A stretch of 5,077 bases of DNA, from NCBI GenBank assembly GCA_031259935.1, contig JAIRKV010000108.1, positions 1-5,077 on the forward strand. Direction: 5' to 3'. Source of the stretch: Prevotellaceae bacterium (GTDB lineage Bacteria; Bacteroidota; Bacteroidia; Bacteroidales; UBA932). Position numbers and translations under genes: made by a program. How positions within the stretch are numbered: the stretch's first letter is position 1; each line of letters begins with the position of its first letter. The notes beneath the pieces are model-generated. The model worked only from the letters and a program-made list of their open reading frames with translations. It did no database searches and had not been told where the DNA came from. Positions 1 through 5,054 of this stretch are shown here, in pieces.

Positions 1-266
1 CATGCTTTTTCTCCTTCTATCAATTTATTATCACAATCAATTTCAAAACATGCACTATTATTTTTTATTATAATATCAATTTTTTTACCTTCTTTGGCGC
101 TATGAAAAAACAATGTCAACATATTATTTTCAAAACTGTATCCATAATTTAATGGTATAATATACGGTTTATTATTTTCCGACAAACCAAGCCTGCAAAC
201 TTTGCATTGGTCTATAATGTTTATTTTATCCTCAATGTTCGTAATTTCTTTGTCTTTCCGTCTCAT
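1..266 (-). CDS. Nim-like pyridoxamine 5'-phosphate oxidase family protein, N-terminal part (runs off window)
   Basis: The minus strand is open from an ATG at 266 to the window edge: 88 codons plus two bases, no stop, so the C-terminal part lies outside. The product starts MRRKDKEITNIEDKINII and continues with CKVCRLGLSENNKPYIIPL, NYGYSFENN and LFFHSAKEGKKID. This order (basic MRRKD start, CxVCRLGL, PYIxPLNYGY, FHSAxEGKK) is the pattern of the small flavin-binding split-barrel proteins annotated as the pyridoxamine 5'-phosphate oxidase family, including NimA-type nitroimidazole reductases. Family members are cytosolic, about 150-160 residues, and bind FMN; the substrate here is unknown. The start is supported by an in-frame TAA 21 bases upstream and by the family-like N-terminus. 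Only an A-rich tract precedes it, with no strong Shine-Dalgarno. GC is about 27%, far below the gene block to the right. Family assignment is good; actual nitroimidazole resistance is not shown. Confidence 0.85.
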   Translation of the reverse strand, partial: MRRKDKEITNIEDKINIIDQCKVCRLGLSENNKPYIIPLNYGYSFENNMLTLFFHSAKEGKKIDIIIKNNSACFEIDCDNKLIEGEKA

Positions 267-376
267 ATCGTTTTCTTTTTTCTTTTTTTATATCAATATT
301 TTTATAAAATCATTTTCATTGAATAACGATACAATTTTTGCCGTTTGCTGCGTACGCTTTTCCTTTTCATTCCTTA

Positions 377-425
377 AATCATAAATCATAAAAATCATTT
401 TAATCACAAAAATCAAAGTTCAGAC
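377..425. repeat. Short tandem repeat, AATCA units with 9-base period, ending in TTCAGACA
   Basis: AATCA plus one variable base occurs five times on the plus strand, starting at 377, 384, 393, 402 and 411, so the last four units are exactly 9 bases apart. Spacer bases are A- or T-rich. The run is followed by AAGTTCAGACAA and then directly by the hairpin at 426-452. It lies in the non-coding gap (267-475) between the Nim-like gene and the mini-IS. From memory, similar intergenic runs of AATC units closed by TTCAGACAA recur in Bacteroidetes and other bacterial genomes; that is unverified here. No function is assigned. Confidence 0.6.
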
Positions 426-452
426 AATTTGTTTTACGGATAAAACAAAATT
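426..452. repeat. Small hairpin, 9-bp stem with CGGA tetraloop
   Basis: TTTGTTTTA at 428-436 pairs perfectly with TAAAACAAA at 441-449 around a CGGA loop (437-440). One bulged A at 450 lets two more A-T pairs form (426-427 with 451-452). The stem has a single G-C pair and no clean U-tract follows on either strand, so it is a poor intrinsic terminator candidate. It abuts the 9-base repeat and may be part of the same unit, or a protein-binding palindrome. It sits about 160 bases upstream of the Nim-like start codon. Confidence 0.5.
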
Positions 453-475
453 ATTACTGCCTGAAGAATTTTTAG

Positions 476-489
476 AAACTGTTTAAATT
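476..489 (+). repeat. Left terminal inverted repeat of the mini-IS
   Basis: AAACTGTTTAAATT matches the reverse complement of 743-756 at all 14 positions. Inward similarity continues imperfectly: CAACAAATTTA here against CATTAAAAATTTA at the other end, allowing gaps. A G at 475 may belong to the repeat. Confidence 0.75.
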
Positions 490-540
490 CAACAAATTTA
501 CATATAAATAACTAACAATCAGATTATTGGTTGGAAATTA

Positions 541-568
541 TTTTGTAAATTACAGTTATTAATAATAT
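541..568 (+). promoter_or_regulatory. Possible transposase promoter
   Basis: TTTTGT at 541-546 and TAATAT at 563-568 are 16 bases apart, resembling a -35/-10 pair or the Bacteroidetes TTTG upstream element. They sit about 24 bases ahead of the transposase start position, inside the loop of the internal inverted repeat. In sequence this AT-rich such matches arise easily, and no clear Bacteroidetes TAnnTTTG element is present. Confidence 0.2.
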
Positions 569-581
569 AAAATCATGAAAT

Positions 582-586
582 AAGGA
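582..586 (+). promoter_or_regulatory. Shine-Dalgarno sequence of the decayed transposase gene
   Basis: AAGGA lies five bases upstream of an ATA codon at 592-594, the spacing expected of a functional ribosome-binding site. The following codons read N-Y-P-T-N-L, the usual start of this transposase type. This fixes the ancestral start at 592. It is also the clearest Shine-Dalgarno in the window; the chromosomal genes lack one. Confidence 0.5.
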
Positions 587-591
587 ACAAA

Positions 592-742
592 ATAAATTAT
601 CCAACCAATCTGATTGAAGAACAGTACAAAGTTATTGAAAATATTTTAAAACTTCAAAAACCTGAAAGAAAACATTCGTTTACAGCAATGATTTATCTCG
701 TTTTTATTACGCTGATTTTCAATAAAAATAAATTTTTAATGA
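592..742 (+). pseudogene. IS5-family (DUF4096-like) transposase, N-terminal remnant with lost start codon
   Basis: The plus-strand frame reads (I)NYPTNLIEEQYKVIENIL, then QKPERKHSFTAMIYLV. This resembles the N-terminus of IS5-family transposases (PTNLT-x-x-QY-x-VIE-x-IL, then a basic RKRKHS segment and a hydrophobic helix), the DNA-binding region that precedes the DDE domain. Three defects are visible. The expected ATG is ATA at 592-594. The WRMLP-type motif that normally follows the first helix is absent. The frame passes straight into the right terminal repeat without its own stop, so roughly 600 or more bases of gene are deleted (inferred from usual transposase length). Residues after about codon 37 (FITLIFNKNKF) may derive from the original C-terminus rejoined by the deletion. 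The family call rests on recalled consensus. Confidence 0.68.
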
Positions 743-756
743 AATTTAAACAGTTT
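743..756 (-). repeat. Right terminal inverted repeat of the mini-IS
   Basis: AATTTAAACAGTTT is the exact reverse complement of 476-489. It is followed by TCGAA and then the complement of the pepE stop codon (762-764), so the element sits at the very 3' edge of pepE. Confidence 0.75.
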
Positions 757-761
757 TCGAA

Positions 762-1475
762 TCATAAGTTCAGCAAAAAGTTTAAATCGGCATTGGGCAT
801 TATTTCTTTCGGTTCGCTGCCGTATTTGAACAGTCGCAGATTGCGGTTTCCTATAAGCGAAATTTTATTGTTTTCAATCAAAAGCATACAGCCTTCTCGC
901 AATCCTGCAACATACATTCCGGGATTTACCCTAAGATATTCCATAATTCGCTGTTCGCGGGTTTCGCCTGCATGTCCGTCGGGATGCGCATCAAGATAAT
1001 GCGGATTGATTTGAAACGGAATCAAATTCAGCGTTTTAAACGTGCGCGGCTGAACTATTGGCATGTCGTTTGTTGTACACATTGAAGGGCAGGCAACGTT
1101 TGAACCTGCGCTCCAGCCTGTATATGGCGTGTCTTTAAATACTTTGGTGCGAATGGCGCTAATCAGTCGATGCTGTTGCATTAGTTTTACCAAATGAAAT
1201 GTATTGCCTCCGCCAACAACTATCGCCTGCGATTTTTCTATTGCTTTTGCAGGATTTTCGTAGCGATGTACGGAATCGACTTCAATGCCAAAATCGGAGA
1301 AACGGTTTTGCACCTTCCTTTGATATTCATCGTATGAAAATGTAACGGCGGCATAAGGCACAAACATTACTTTTTCTACTTTGTTTTTTCCCAAAAATTC
1401 GGCTATCTGCTTTTTTGGATATTCGAGATATGCTTCTCCGGCATTTGTAGAATTGCTTATTAATAAAAGTTTCAT
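762..1475 (-). CDS. pepE: Dipeptidase E (alpha-aspartyl dipeptidase), peptidase family S51
   Basis: This 237-residue cytoplasmic protein has no signal peptide. PepE hydrolyses dipeptides with N-terminal aspartate. It starts MKLLLISNSTNAGEAYLEY, followed by FVPYAAVTFSYDEY, VGGGNTFHL (87-95), the nucleophile elbow GWSAGSNVACP with Ser122, TTNDMPIV with Asp137, FQINPHYLD with His159, and GLREG with Glu194. Relative to Salmonella PepE, whose Ser120, Asp135, His157 and Glu192 are the residues reported as catalytic or essential, every position is shifted by exactly two, so the active site is complete. E. coli and Salmonella PepE are 229 residues, so length is normal. The ATG at 1475 gives the family-typical N-terminus; no Shine-Dalgarno is visible. 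It lies 44 bases downstream of the lipoprotein gene on the same strand and is probably the last gene of the operon. The C-terminus (ADLNFLLNL) looks intact although the mini-IS ends 5 bases beyond the stop. Confidence 0.96.
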   Translation of the reverse strand: MKLLLISNSTNAGEAYLEYPKKQIAEFLGKNKVEKVMFVPYAAVTFSYDEYQRKVQNRFSDFGIEVDSVHRYENPAKAIEKSQAIVVGGGNTFHLVKLMQQHRLISAIRTKVFKDTPYTGWSAGSNVACPSMCTTNDMPIVQPRTFKTLNLIPFQINPHYLDAHPDGHAGETREQRIMEYLRVNPGMYVAGLREGCMLLIENNKISLIGNRNLRLFKYGSEPKEIMPNADLNFLLNL

Positions 1476-1519
1476 AACAGATGTATTTTATGGTTATAAA
1501 TTAATATTGTTTTGTAAAT

Positions 1520-2044
1520 TTATTCAAGTAATTTTTCTATGTGCTGTTTGAGATTTTCAAATTCTTCTTCTTCGTACAGGCGGGTTAAAAATACGATTTT
1601 GCCTTCTTTGTTGATTAAAACATTTCGGGTAACGCCTGCATCTTTGTCGGCGTAAAGTTCAAATATTTTTCCGTCTTCGTCAAGCGTAACGGGATAGCTT
1701 ATGCCTGTTGATGCGACAAACGCTTCGATTTTTTCGACATCTTCTTTCAGGTCGATGCCGATTAAGGCAAAATTTTCGTTATTCCTGTGTTTTTGCCAAA
1801 TATCGGATTCGATAAAAGGCATTTCCTTGCGGCAAACGCCGCACCAGCTTGCGGTAAATTGCAACATTACCGTTTTTCCTTTCAATTCGTTGAGTTGAAC
1901 TGTTTTTCCATCAATATATTTTATTGTGAAATTTGGAGCTTCGTCGCCTGTTTTTACGATGTATCCGCGGTCATCTTTTTTGTTTGGCGAGCAAAACGAA
2001 AAAAGAACTAAAATCAGTGCGGAAAGAATTAAATTTTTTTTCAT
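1520..2044 (-). CDS. TlpA/ResA-like thioredoxin-fold lipoprotein
   Basis: The 174-residue product has a lipoprotein-type N-terminus: MKKN, a hydrophobic stretch to residue 17, then Cys18 in FSFC-SPNKKDD. Phe at -1 is atypical for a lipobox, although Bacteroidetes lipoboxes are permissive. The mature part is one thioredoxin fold of the AhpC/TSA-Redoxin-TlpA class: GDEAPNFTIKYIDGKTVQLNELKGK (split here as GDEAPNFTI and LNELKGK), MLQFTASWCGVC with redox pair Cys68/Cys71, then IGIDLKED, YPVTLDEDGKIF, and GVTRNVLINKEGKIVFLTRLY. It probably reduces periplasm-facing disulfides (apocytochrome or other thiol proteins) while anchored to a membrane; the substrate is unknown. The residue before the NVLI strand, normally the cis-proline, is Thr139. 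It lies 55 bases after rsgA and 44 before pepE. DsbD, two genes upstream, is the plausible electron donor. Confidence 0.9.
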   Translation of the reverse strand: MKKNLILSALILVLFSFCSPNKKDDRGYIVKTGDEAPNFTIKYIDGKTVQLNELKGKTVMLQFTASWCGVCRKEMPFIESDIWQKHRNNENFALIGIDLKEDVEKIEAFVASTGISYPVTLDEDGKIFELYADKDAGVTRNVLINKEGKIVFLTRLYEEEEFENLKQHIEKLLE

Positions 2045-2099
2045 ATTTTATTGTTTATTAATTTTTAATACATTATTTATGTTCTGCCGTATTTTCATT

Positions 2100-3032
2100 T
2101 CAATATCTGTATTTAGTGTTGTCGTTATTGATAATTTTCAAATAATTATTATATCGCGAAACGGCAATATCTCCATTTTCGACAGCCGTTTTAACGCCGC
2201 ATTGCGGCTCGTGAGTATGTAAACACGGATTGTATTTGCAGTTTTTTGAAAATTTGAAAATTTCGGGAAAAAAGTGATACATTTCGGTTTTTTTAAATTC
2301 ATCCGTCAGTCCGAAGCCTTTAAGTCCGGGTGTGTCGATAATGTATCCGCCGAAATCGAGTTTAAACATTTCATAAAATGTTGTTGTGTGCATTCCCGAT
2401 TTATGTGCATCCGAAATTTTTCCTGTTTTAGTATTTTGCGAAAAGTCTACACAATTTATCAGTGTTGATTTTCCCACGCCCGAATTGCCGAGAAATACGG
2501 AAACTTTATTTTTCATTTTTTCTTTCAGTTTGTCGATATTTATTTTTTTTGCTGCCGATATTTCCAGTATTTCATAGCCTGCCTTGCCGTAAATATCTTT
2601 AAATTCGGCAAGCGTCCGTTTCAATTCGACGGTTGTATAAAGGTCTGTTTTATTTACAATTATTATTGTCGGAATATGATATGCTTCGGTTGTAAGCAAA
2701 AATCTGTCGACAAATTCGAGTTTTATTTCGGGCATTGTAAAGGTAACCGTCAGAAAAGCCGTATCGATGTTTGCGGCAACAATGTGAGCCTGTTTCGACA
2801 GGTTGGAAGGCTTGCGAATGATATAGTTTTTGCGCGGATGCACTTTTACGATTACTCCCGACTTTTGATTTTCGTCAAGGTCAATATCAACAATGTCGCC
2901 TACTGCAACGGGATTGGTAGTTTTGTCGTCTTTCAAACGCAATTTTCCGCGCAGCGTGCAATTTATGCGTTCGCCGTTTTCGTTCAACTGAACCGTGTAC
3001 TGAATACCTGTATGTTTTACTACCAGTCCCAT
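2100..3032 (-). CDS. rsgA: Ribosome small subunit biogenesis GTPase RsgA (YjeQ)
   Basis: RsgA is a circularly permuted GTPase that acts in late 30S maturation in the cytoplasm. The 310-residue product has an N-terminal OB fold (1 to about 70, GLVVKHTGIQYTV... and VAVGDIVDID). The permuted G domain follows: NKTD (127-130, G4), SAAK (159-162, G5), GNSGVGKST (182-190, P-loop), HTTTF (Thr cluster, G2) and DTPG (233-236, G3). A C-terminal zinc site has Cys265, Cys270, His272 and Cys278 (CKYNPCLHTHEPQC). All expected motifs are present and length is normal. I use the ATG at 3032 (MGLVVKHTG) rather than an in-frame TTG at 3047, because family members begin at about this point and the extra MPKLI has no counterpart I know. 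It starts 33 bases after the dsbD stop, suggesting co-transcription. Confidence 0.96.
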   Translation of the reverse strand: MGLVVKHTGIQYTVQLNENGERINCTLRGKLRLKDDKTTNPVAVGDIVDIDLDENQKSGVIVKVHPRKNYIIRKPSNLSKQAHIVAANIDTAFLTVTFTMPEIKLEFVDRFLLTTEAYHIPTIIIVNKTDLYTTVELKRTLAEFKDIYGKAGYEILEISAAKKINIDKLKEKMKNKVSVFLGNSGVGKSTLINCVDFSQNTKTGKISDAHKSGMHTTTFYEMFKLDFGGYIIDTPGLKGFGLTDEFKKTEMYHFFPEIFKFSKNCKYNPCLHTHEPQCGVKTAVENGDIAVSRYNNYLKIINNDNTKYRY

Positions 3033-3065
3033 AATTAATTTTGGCAAATCAAAATATTAAATTAT

Positions 3066-5054
3066 CTATTTATCATTTTTATATGCTTCTATTCCGCTTT
3101 TCAAAAATTGAACAAAACCGTTTACATCCAAATCATAATTGCGCGGAGGCACAAGCATTTTACCTTTGCGTCCTTCCAGAACATAATGTGGCTGCGATAT
3201 TGCCTTATATTTGTTGAAAACGAAATTAAAATTTATTTTACCAAGCGTTTTCAAAACCTTACCGTTTTCTGTGGTAATCCATTCGTCTTCGGGCAATGTT
3301 TTTCGGTCGTCAACATAAAGCGCAAGAACAACATATTCACTGTTGAGTATATCAAGCACTTCGGGCGCCGACCAGACGCGTGCTTCCATTTCGCGACAGT
3401 TTACGCAACCGTGTCCCGTAATGTCAATAAATAATGGTTTGCCGACTTTTTCGGCATATTCGCATGCTTCCTTATAATCGAAAAATCCTTTAAGCCCGTG
3501 AGGAAAATGTAAAAAATCGCTGTATTTCACGTTTTTCCCTTCATCGTTTACCTGTATTGCAGATTTTTGCGAATCCATAACAAAGTCCTGTGTGGCAAGC
3601 GGCGTAAGATAACCCGAAAGCGCTTTAAGCGGAGCGCCCCACATGCCCGGAATCAGATATACAACAAAACTGAATGTGATAATTACCAGCGTAAGACGCC
3701 CAACGCCAATGTGTTTGACTTCGCTGTCGTGCGCAAATTTTATTTTGCCCAAAAGATAAAATCCCATCAGCGAAAAAACGGTAATCCATACCGCAAGATA
3801 AATTTCGCGGTCGAGAATATGCAGATGGTAAGCCTGATCGACCGTGCCGATGAATTTCAAACTCAATGCTACTTCGATAAATCCGAGAATAACCTTTACC
3901 GAATTGAGCCAGCCGCCGCTTTTGGGCAGTTTGTTCAATACTGAGGGAAACAGCGCCGCAAGAATAAACGGCAATGCAAAAACGGCAGAAAATACCAGCA
4001 TCACGACTATCGGCGTCCAAAATTCGCCGGAAAAGGCTTTTATTATTATCGTGCTGACAATAGGTCCTGTACACGAAAACGAAACAAGCACAAGAGTCAG
4101 CGCCATAAAAAATATGCCGACAATGCCGCCCTTATCCGCATTTTTGTCGCTTTTGTTAACCATCCAGCCCGGCAGCGTTATGTCGAACGCTCCAAAAAAC
4201 GATGCTGCAAAAATTATAAACACAAGAAAAAATATTGTGTTTGGCAACCAGTGAGTTGCAAGCCAGTTAAATATGTTTGCCGTTGTGTCATCGCCGCCAA
4301 CAGTCCGTATAATCAAAATAATGGCGGCTATCGGCAATGTGTAAAGCAGAACTATAAAAAATCCGTACATTGATGCTTCCGCTCTGCCTCGGGCTTTCTT
4401 TTTCGAACCTTTCATAAAAAACGAAACCGTCATTGGCAGCATCGGGAAAACGCAGGGCGTAAGAATTGCAACCAGTCCCCACAAAATTGCATCTATAATA
4501 TACGACCAGAGCGACTTGTCGCTGTCGCCGCTGCGAGCGTCGGCAGGCTGAAGTTCCGCATTTGCCGTTGCCGTATTCGAAATATCAGTATTGCCCGGTG
4601 CGCCGATATTTATGACAAAATCTTCGTCTGTAGGCGGAAGGCACTGTTTATCATCGCAAACCATCCATTCTACGCTCGCTTTTATAACGGCGCCTTCGCC
4701 CGACAGTTTTACTTTTTGACCAAAGCGCGCCCTTTTCTCGAACAGCCCGATTTCCATGCCAAACATCTCATCAAATGTTTTGAACGGCTTGTCTATCATT
4801 TCTATATCGCCGATTAAATCCGCATTATCAGGCAAATCGAATGTAAATGCCGTTGCATTCGGACCGTTTTCGTAAGGACCGATGTCATACAAATGCCAGC
4901 GATTTTCGATGTCGGCTTCAAAAATTATCTGATAAACGGAATCTTCCATTCGGTTTACCGATGTTTTCCAACTTACGGGATTGTTCTGCGCAAAACTTAA
5001 TGTTCCACACAGCATGACTGCTATTATTGATATGTATTGATATATATTTTTCAT
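3066..5054 (-). CDS. dsbD: Thiol:disulfide interchange protein DsbD (cytochrome c biogenesis transmembrane protein with C-terminal thioredoxin domain)
   Basis: This 662-residue inner-membrane protein passes electrons from cytoplasmic thioredoxin to periplasmic thiol proteins. A signal peptide (MKNIYQYISIIAVML...SFA, likely cleaved before Gln23) precedes the periplasmic alpha domain (about 23-152) with redox pair Cys133/Cys138 in VCDDKQCLPP. A Ser/Asp/Ala-rich linker leads to the membrane domain (about 184-472), where roughly eight hydrophobic segments can be seen. Its cysteines are Cys201 (LTPCVFPMLP) and Cys328 (SFSCTGPIVS), matching the E. coli DsbD beta-domain pair. The C-terminal thioredoxin-like gamma domain (about 505-662) has CVNC (550-553) in DITGHGCVNCREME and a cis-proline, Pro622, in SQPHYVL. 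All three redox pairs are intact. The ATG at 5054 gives a proper signal peptide; no Shine-Dalgarno is present. It is the first gene of the visible block, and its promoter must lie in or beyond the 23 bases at the right edge. Confidence 0.96.
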   Translation of the reverse strand: MKNIYQYISIIAVMLCGTLSFAQNNPVSWKTSVNRMEDSVYQIIFEADIENRWHLYDIGPYENGPNATAFTFDLPDNADLIGDIEMIDKPFKTFDEMFGMEIGLFEKRARFGQKVKLSGEGAVIKASVEWMVCDDKQCLPPTDEDFVINIGAPGNTDISNTATANAELQPADARSGDSDKSLWSYIIDAILWGLVAILTPCVFPMLPMTVSFFMKGSKKKARGRAEASMYGFFIVLLYTLPIAAIILIIRTVGGDDTTANIFNWLATHWLPNTIFFLVFIIFAASFFGAFDITLPGWMVNKSDKNADKGGIVGIFFMALTLVLVSFSCTGPIVSTIIIKAFSGEFWTPIVVMLVFSAVFALPFILAALFPSVLNKLPKSGGWLNSVKVILGFIEVALSLKFIGTVDQAYHLHILDREIYLAVWITVFSLMGFYLLGKIKFAHDSEVKHIGVGRLTLVIITFSFVVYLIPGMWGAPLKALSGYLTPLATQDFVMDSQKSAIQVNDEGKNVKYSDFLHFPHGLKGFFDYKEACEYAEKVGKPLFIDITGHGCVNCREMEARVWSAPEVLDILNSEYVVLALYVDDRKTLPEDEWITTENGKVLKTLGKINFNFVFNKYKAISQPHYVLEGRKGKMLVPPRNYDLDVNGFVQFLKSGIEAYKNDK

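Larger units (their letters stand above)
516..616. repeat. Internal inverted repeat flanking the transposase start
   Basis: CAATCAGATT-ATT-GGTTGGA at 516-535 is the reverse complement of TCCAACCAATCTGATTG at 600-616 except for three extra bases (ATT) in the left arm. That gives 17 pairs with one bulge. The 64-base loop (536-599) contains the putative promoter, the ribosome-binding site and the start codon position. The right arm lies in transposase codons 3-9 (YPTNLI region). RNA starting outside the element could therefore fold with the start region in the loop, while RNA starting inside the loop would lack the left arm. Confidence 0.6.
476..756. mobile_element. Miniature IS5-type insertion sequence (internally deleted, non-autonomous remnant)
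   Basis: Two exact 14-bp inverted repeats, AAACTGTTTAAATT at 476-489 and its reverse complement at 743-756, bound a 281-bp segment of about 21% GC. Inside, on the plus strand, is the 5' end of an IS5-family transposase gene (592 onward) with its ribosome-binding site. It runs almost directly into the right terminal repeat, so most of the catalytic region (the DDE residues) is missing. The layout is left repeat, leader with an internal inverted repeat, truncated transposase, right repeat: the arrangement of a MITE-like derivative of a larger IS. Outside the 14-mers both ends have imperfect GAAAC/GAAAAC similarity, so the exact boundary is uncertain by a few bases. No convincing target duplication is visible. 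It ends 5 bases from the pepE stop codon and cannot transpose by itself. Confidence 0.72.

Noticed and set aside
350..357. Palindrome GCGTACGC in the leader of the Nim-like gene
   Set aside because: A single 8-base palindrome with no second copy or extended symmetry is not enough to call an operator.
302..370. Minus-strand 22-codon frame starting MKRKSVRSKRQ, very basic
   Set aside because: AAGGA directly touches the ATG, leaving no spacing for a Shine-Dalgarno. The peptide matches nothing I know, and such short frames are expected by chance.
202..384. Plus-strand 60-codon frame, very rich in Phe, Ser and Ile
   Set aside because: It overlaps the start of the Nim-like gene on the opposite strand and continues into an AT-rich leader. 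The composition is that of a poly-pyrimidine artefact, with no motif or ribosome-binding site.
436..486. Plus-strand frame TDKTKLLLPEEFLETV with a stop inside the left IS repeat; ACG at 436-438 could be a mutated ATG
   Set aside because: LLLPEEFL faintly resembles the N-terminus of another transposase type, but it is too short to support a second IS remnant cut by the mini-IS.
465..765. Possible target duplication GAA flanking the mini-IS (475-477 and 759-761)
   Set aside because: Three bases overlapping uncertain repeat boundaries are not convincing and do not fit a usual IS5-type TNA or TA duplication.
688..999. Plus-strand 103-codon frame
   Set aside because: The first part is the end of the transposase remnant and the rest is simply antisense to pepE. 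It is not a gene of its own.
3625..4074. 149-codon minus-strand frame inside dsbD
   Set aside because: It is an alternative frame of dsbD, whose own frame has all expected membrane segments and cysteines. No independent motif is present.
3844..4254. 136-codon plus-strand frame antisense to dsbD
   Set aside because: It is a shadow of the dsbD membrane region, with no start signal and no recognisable domain.
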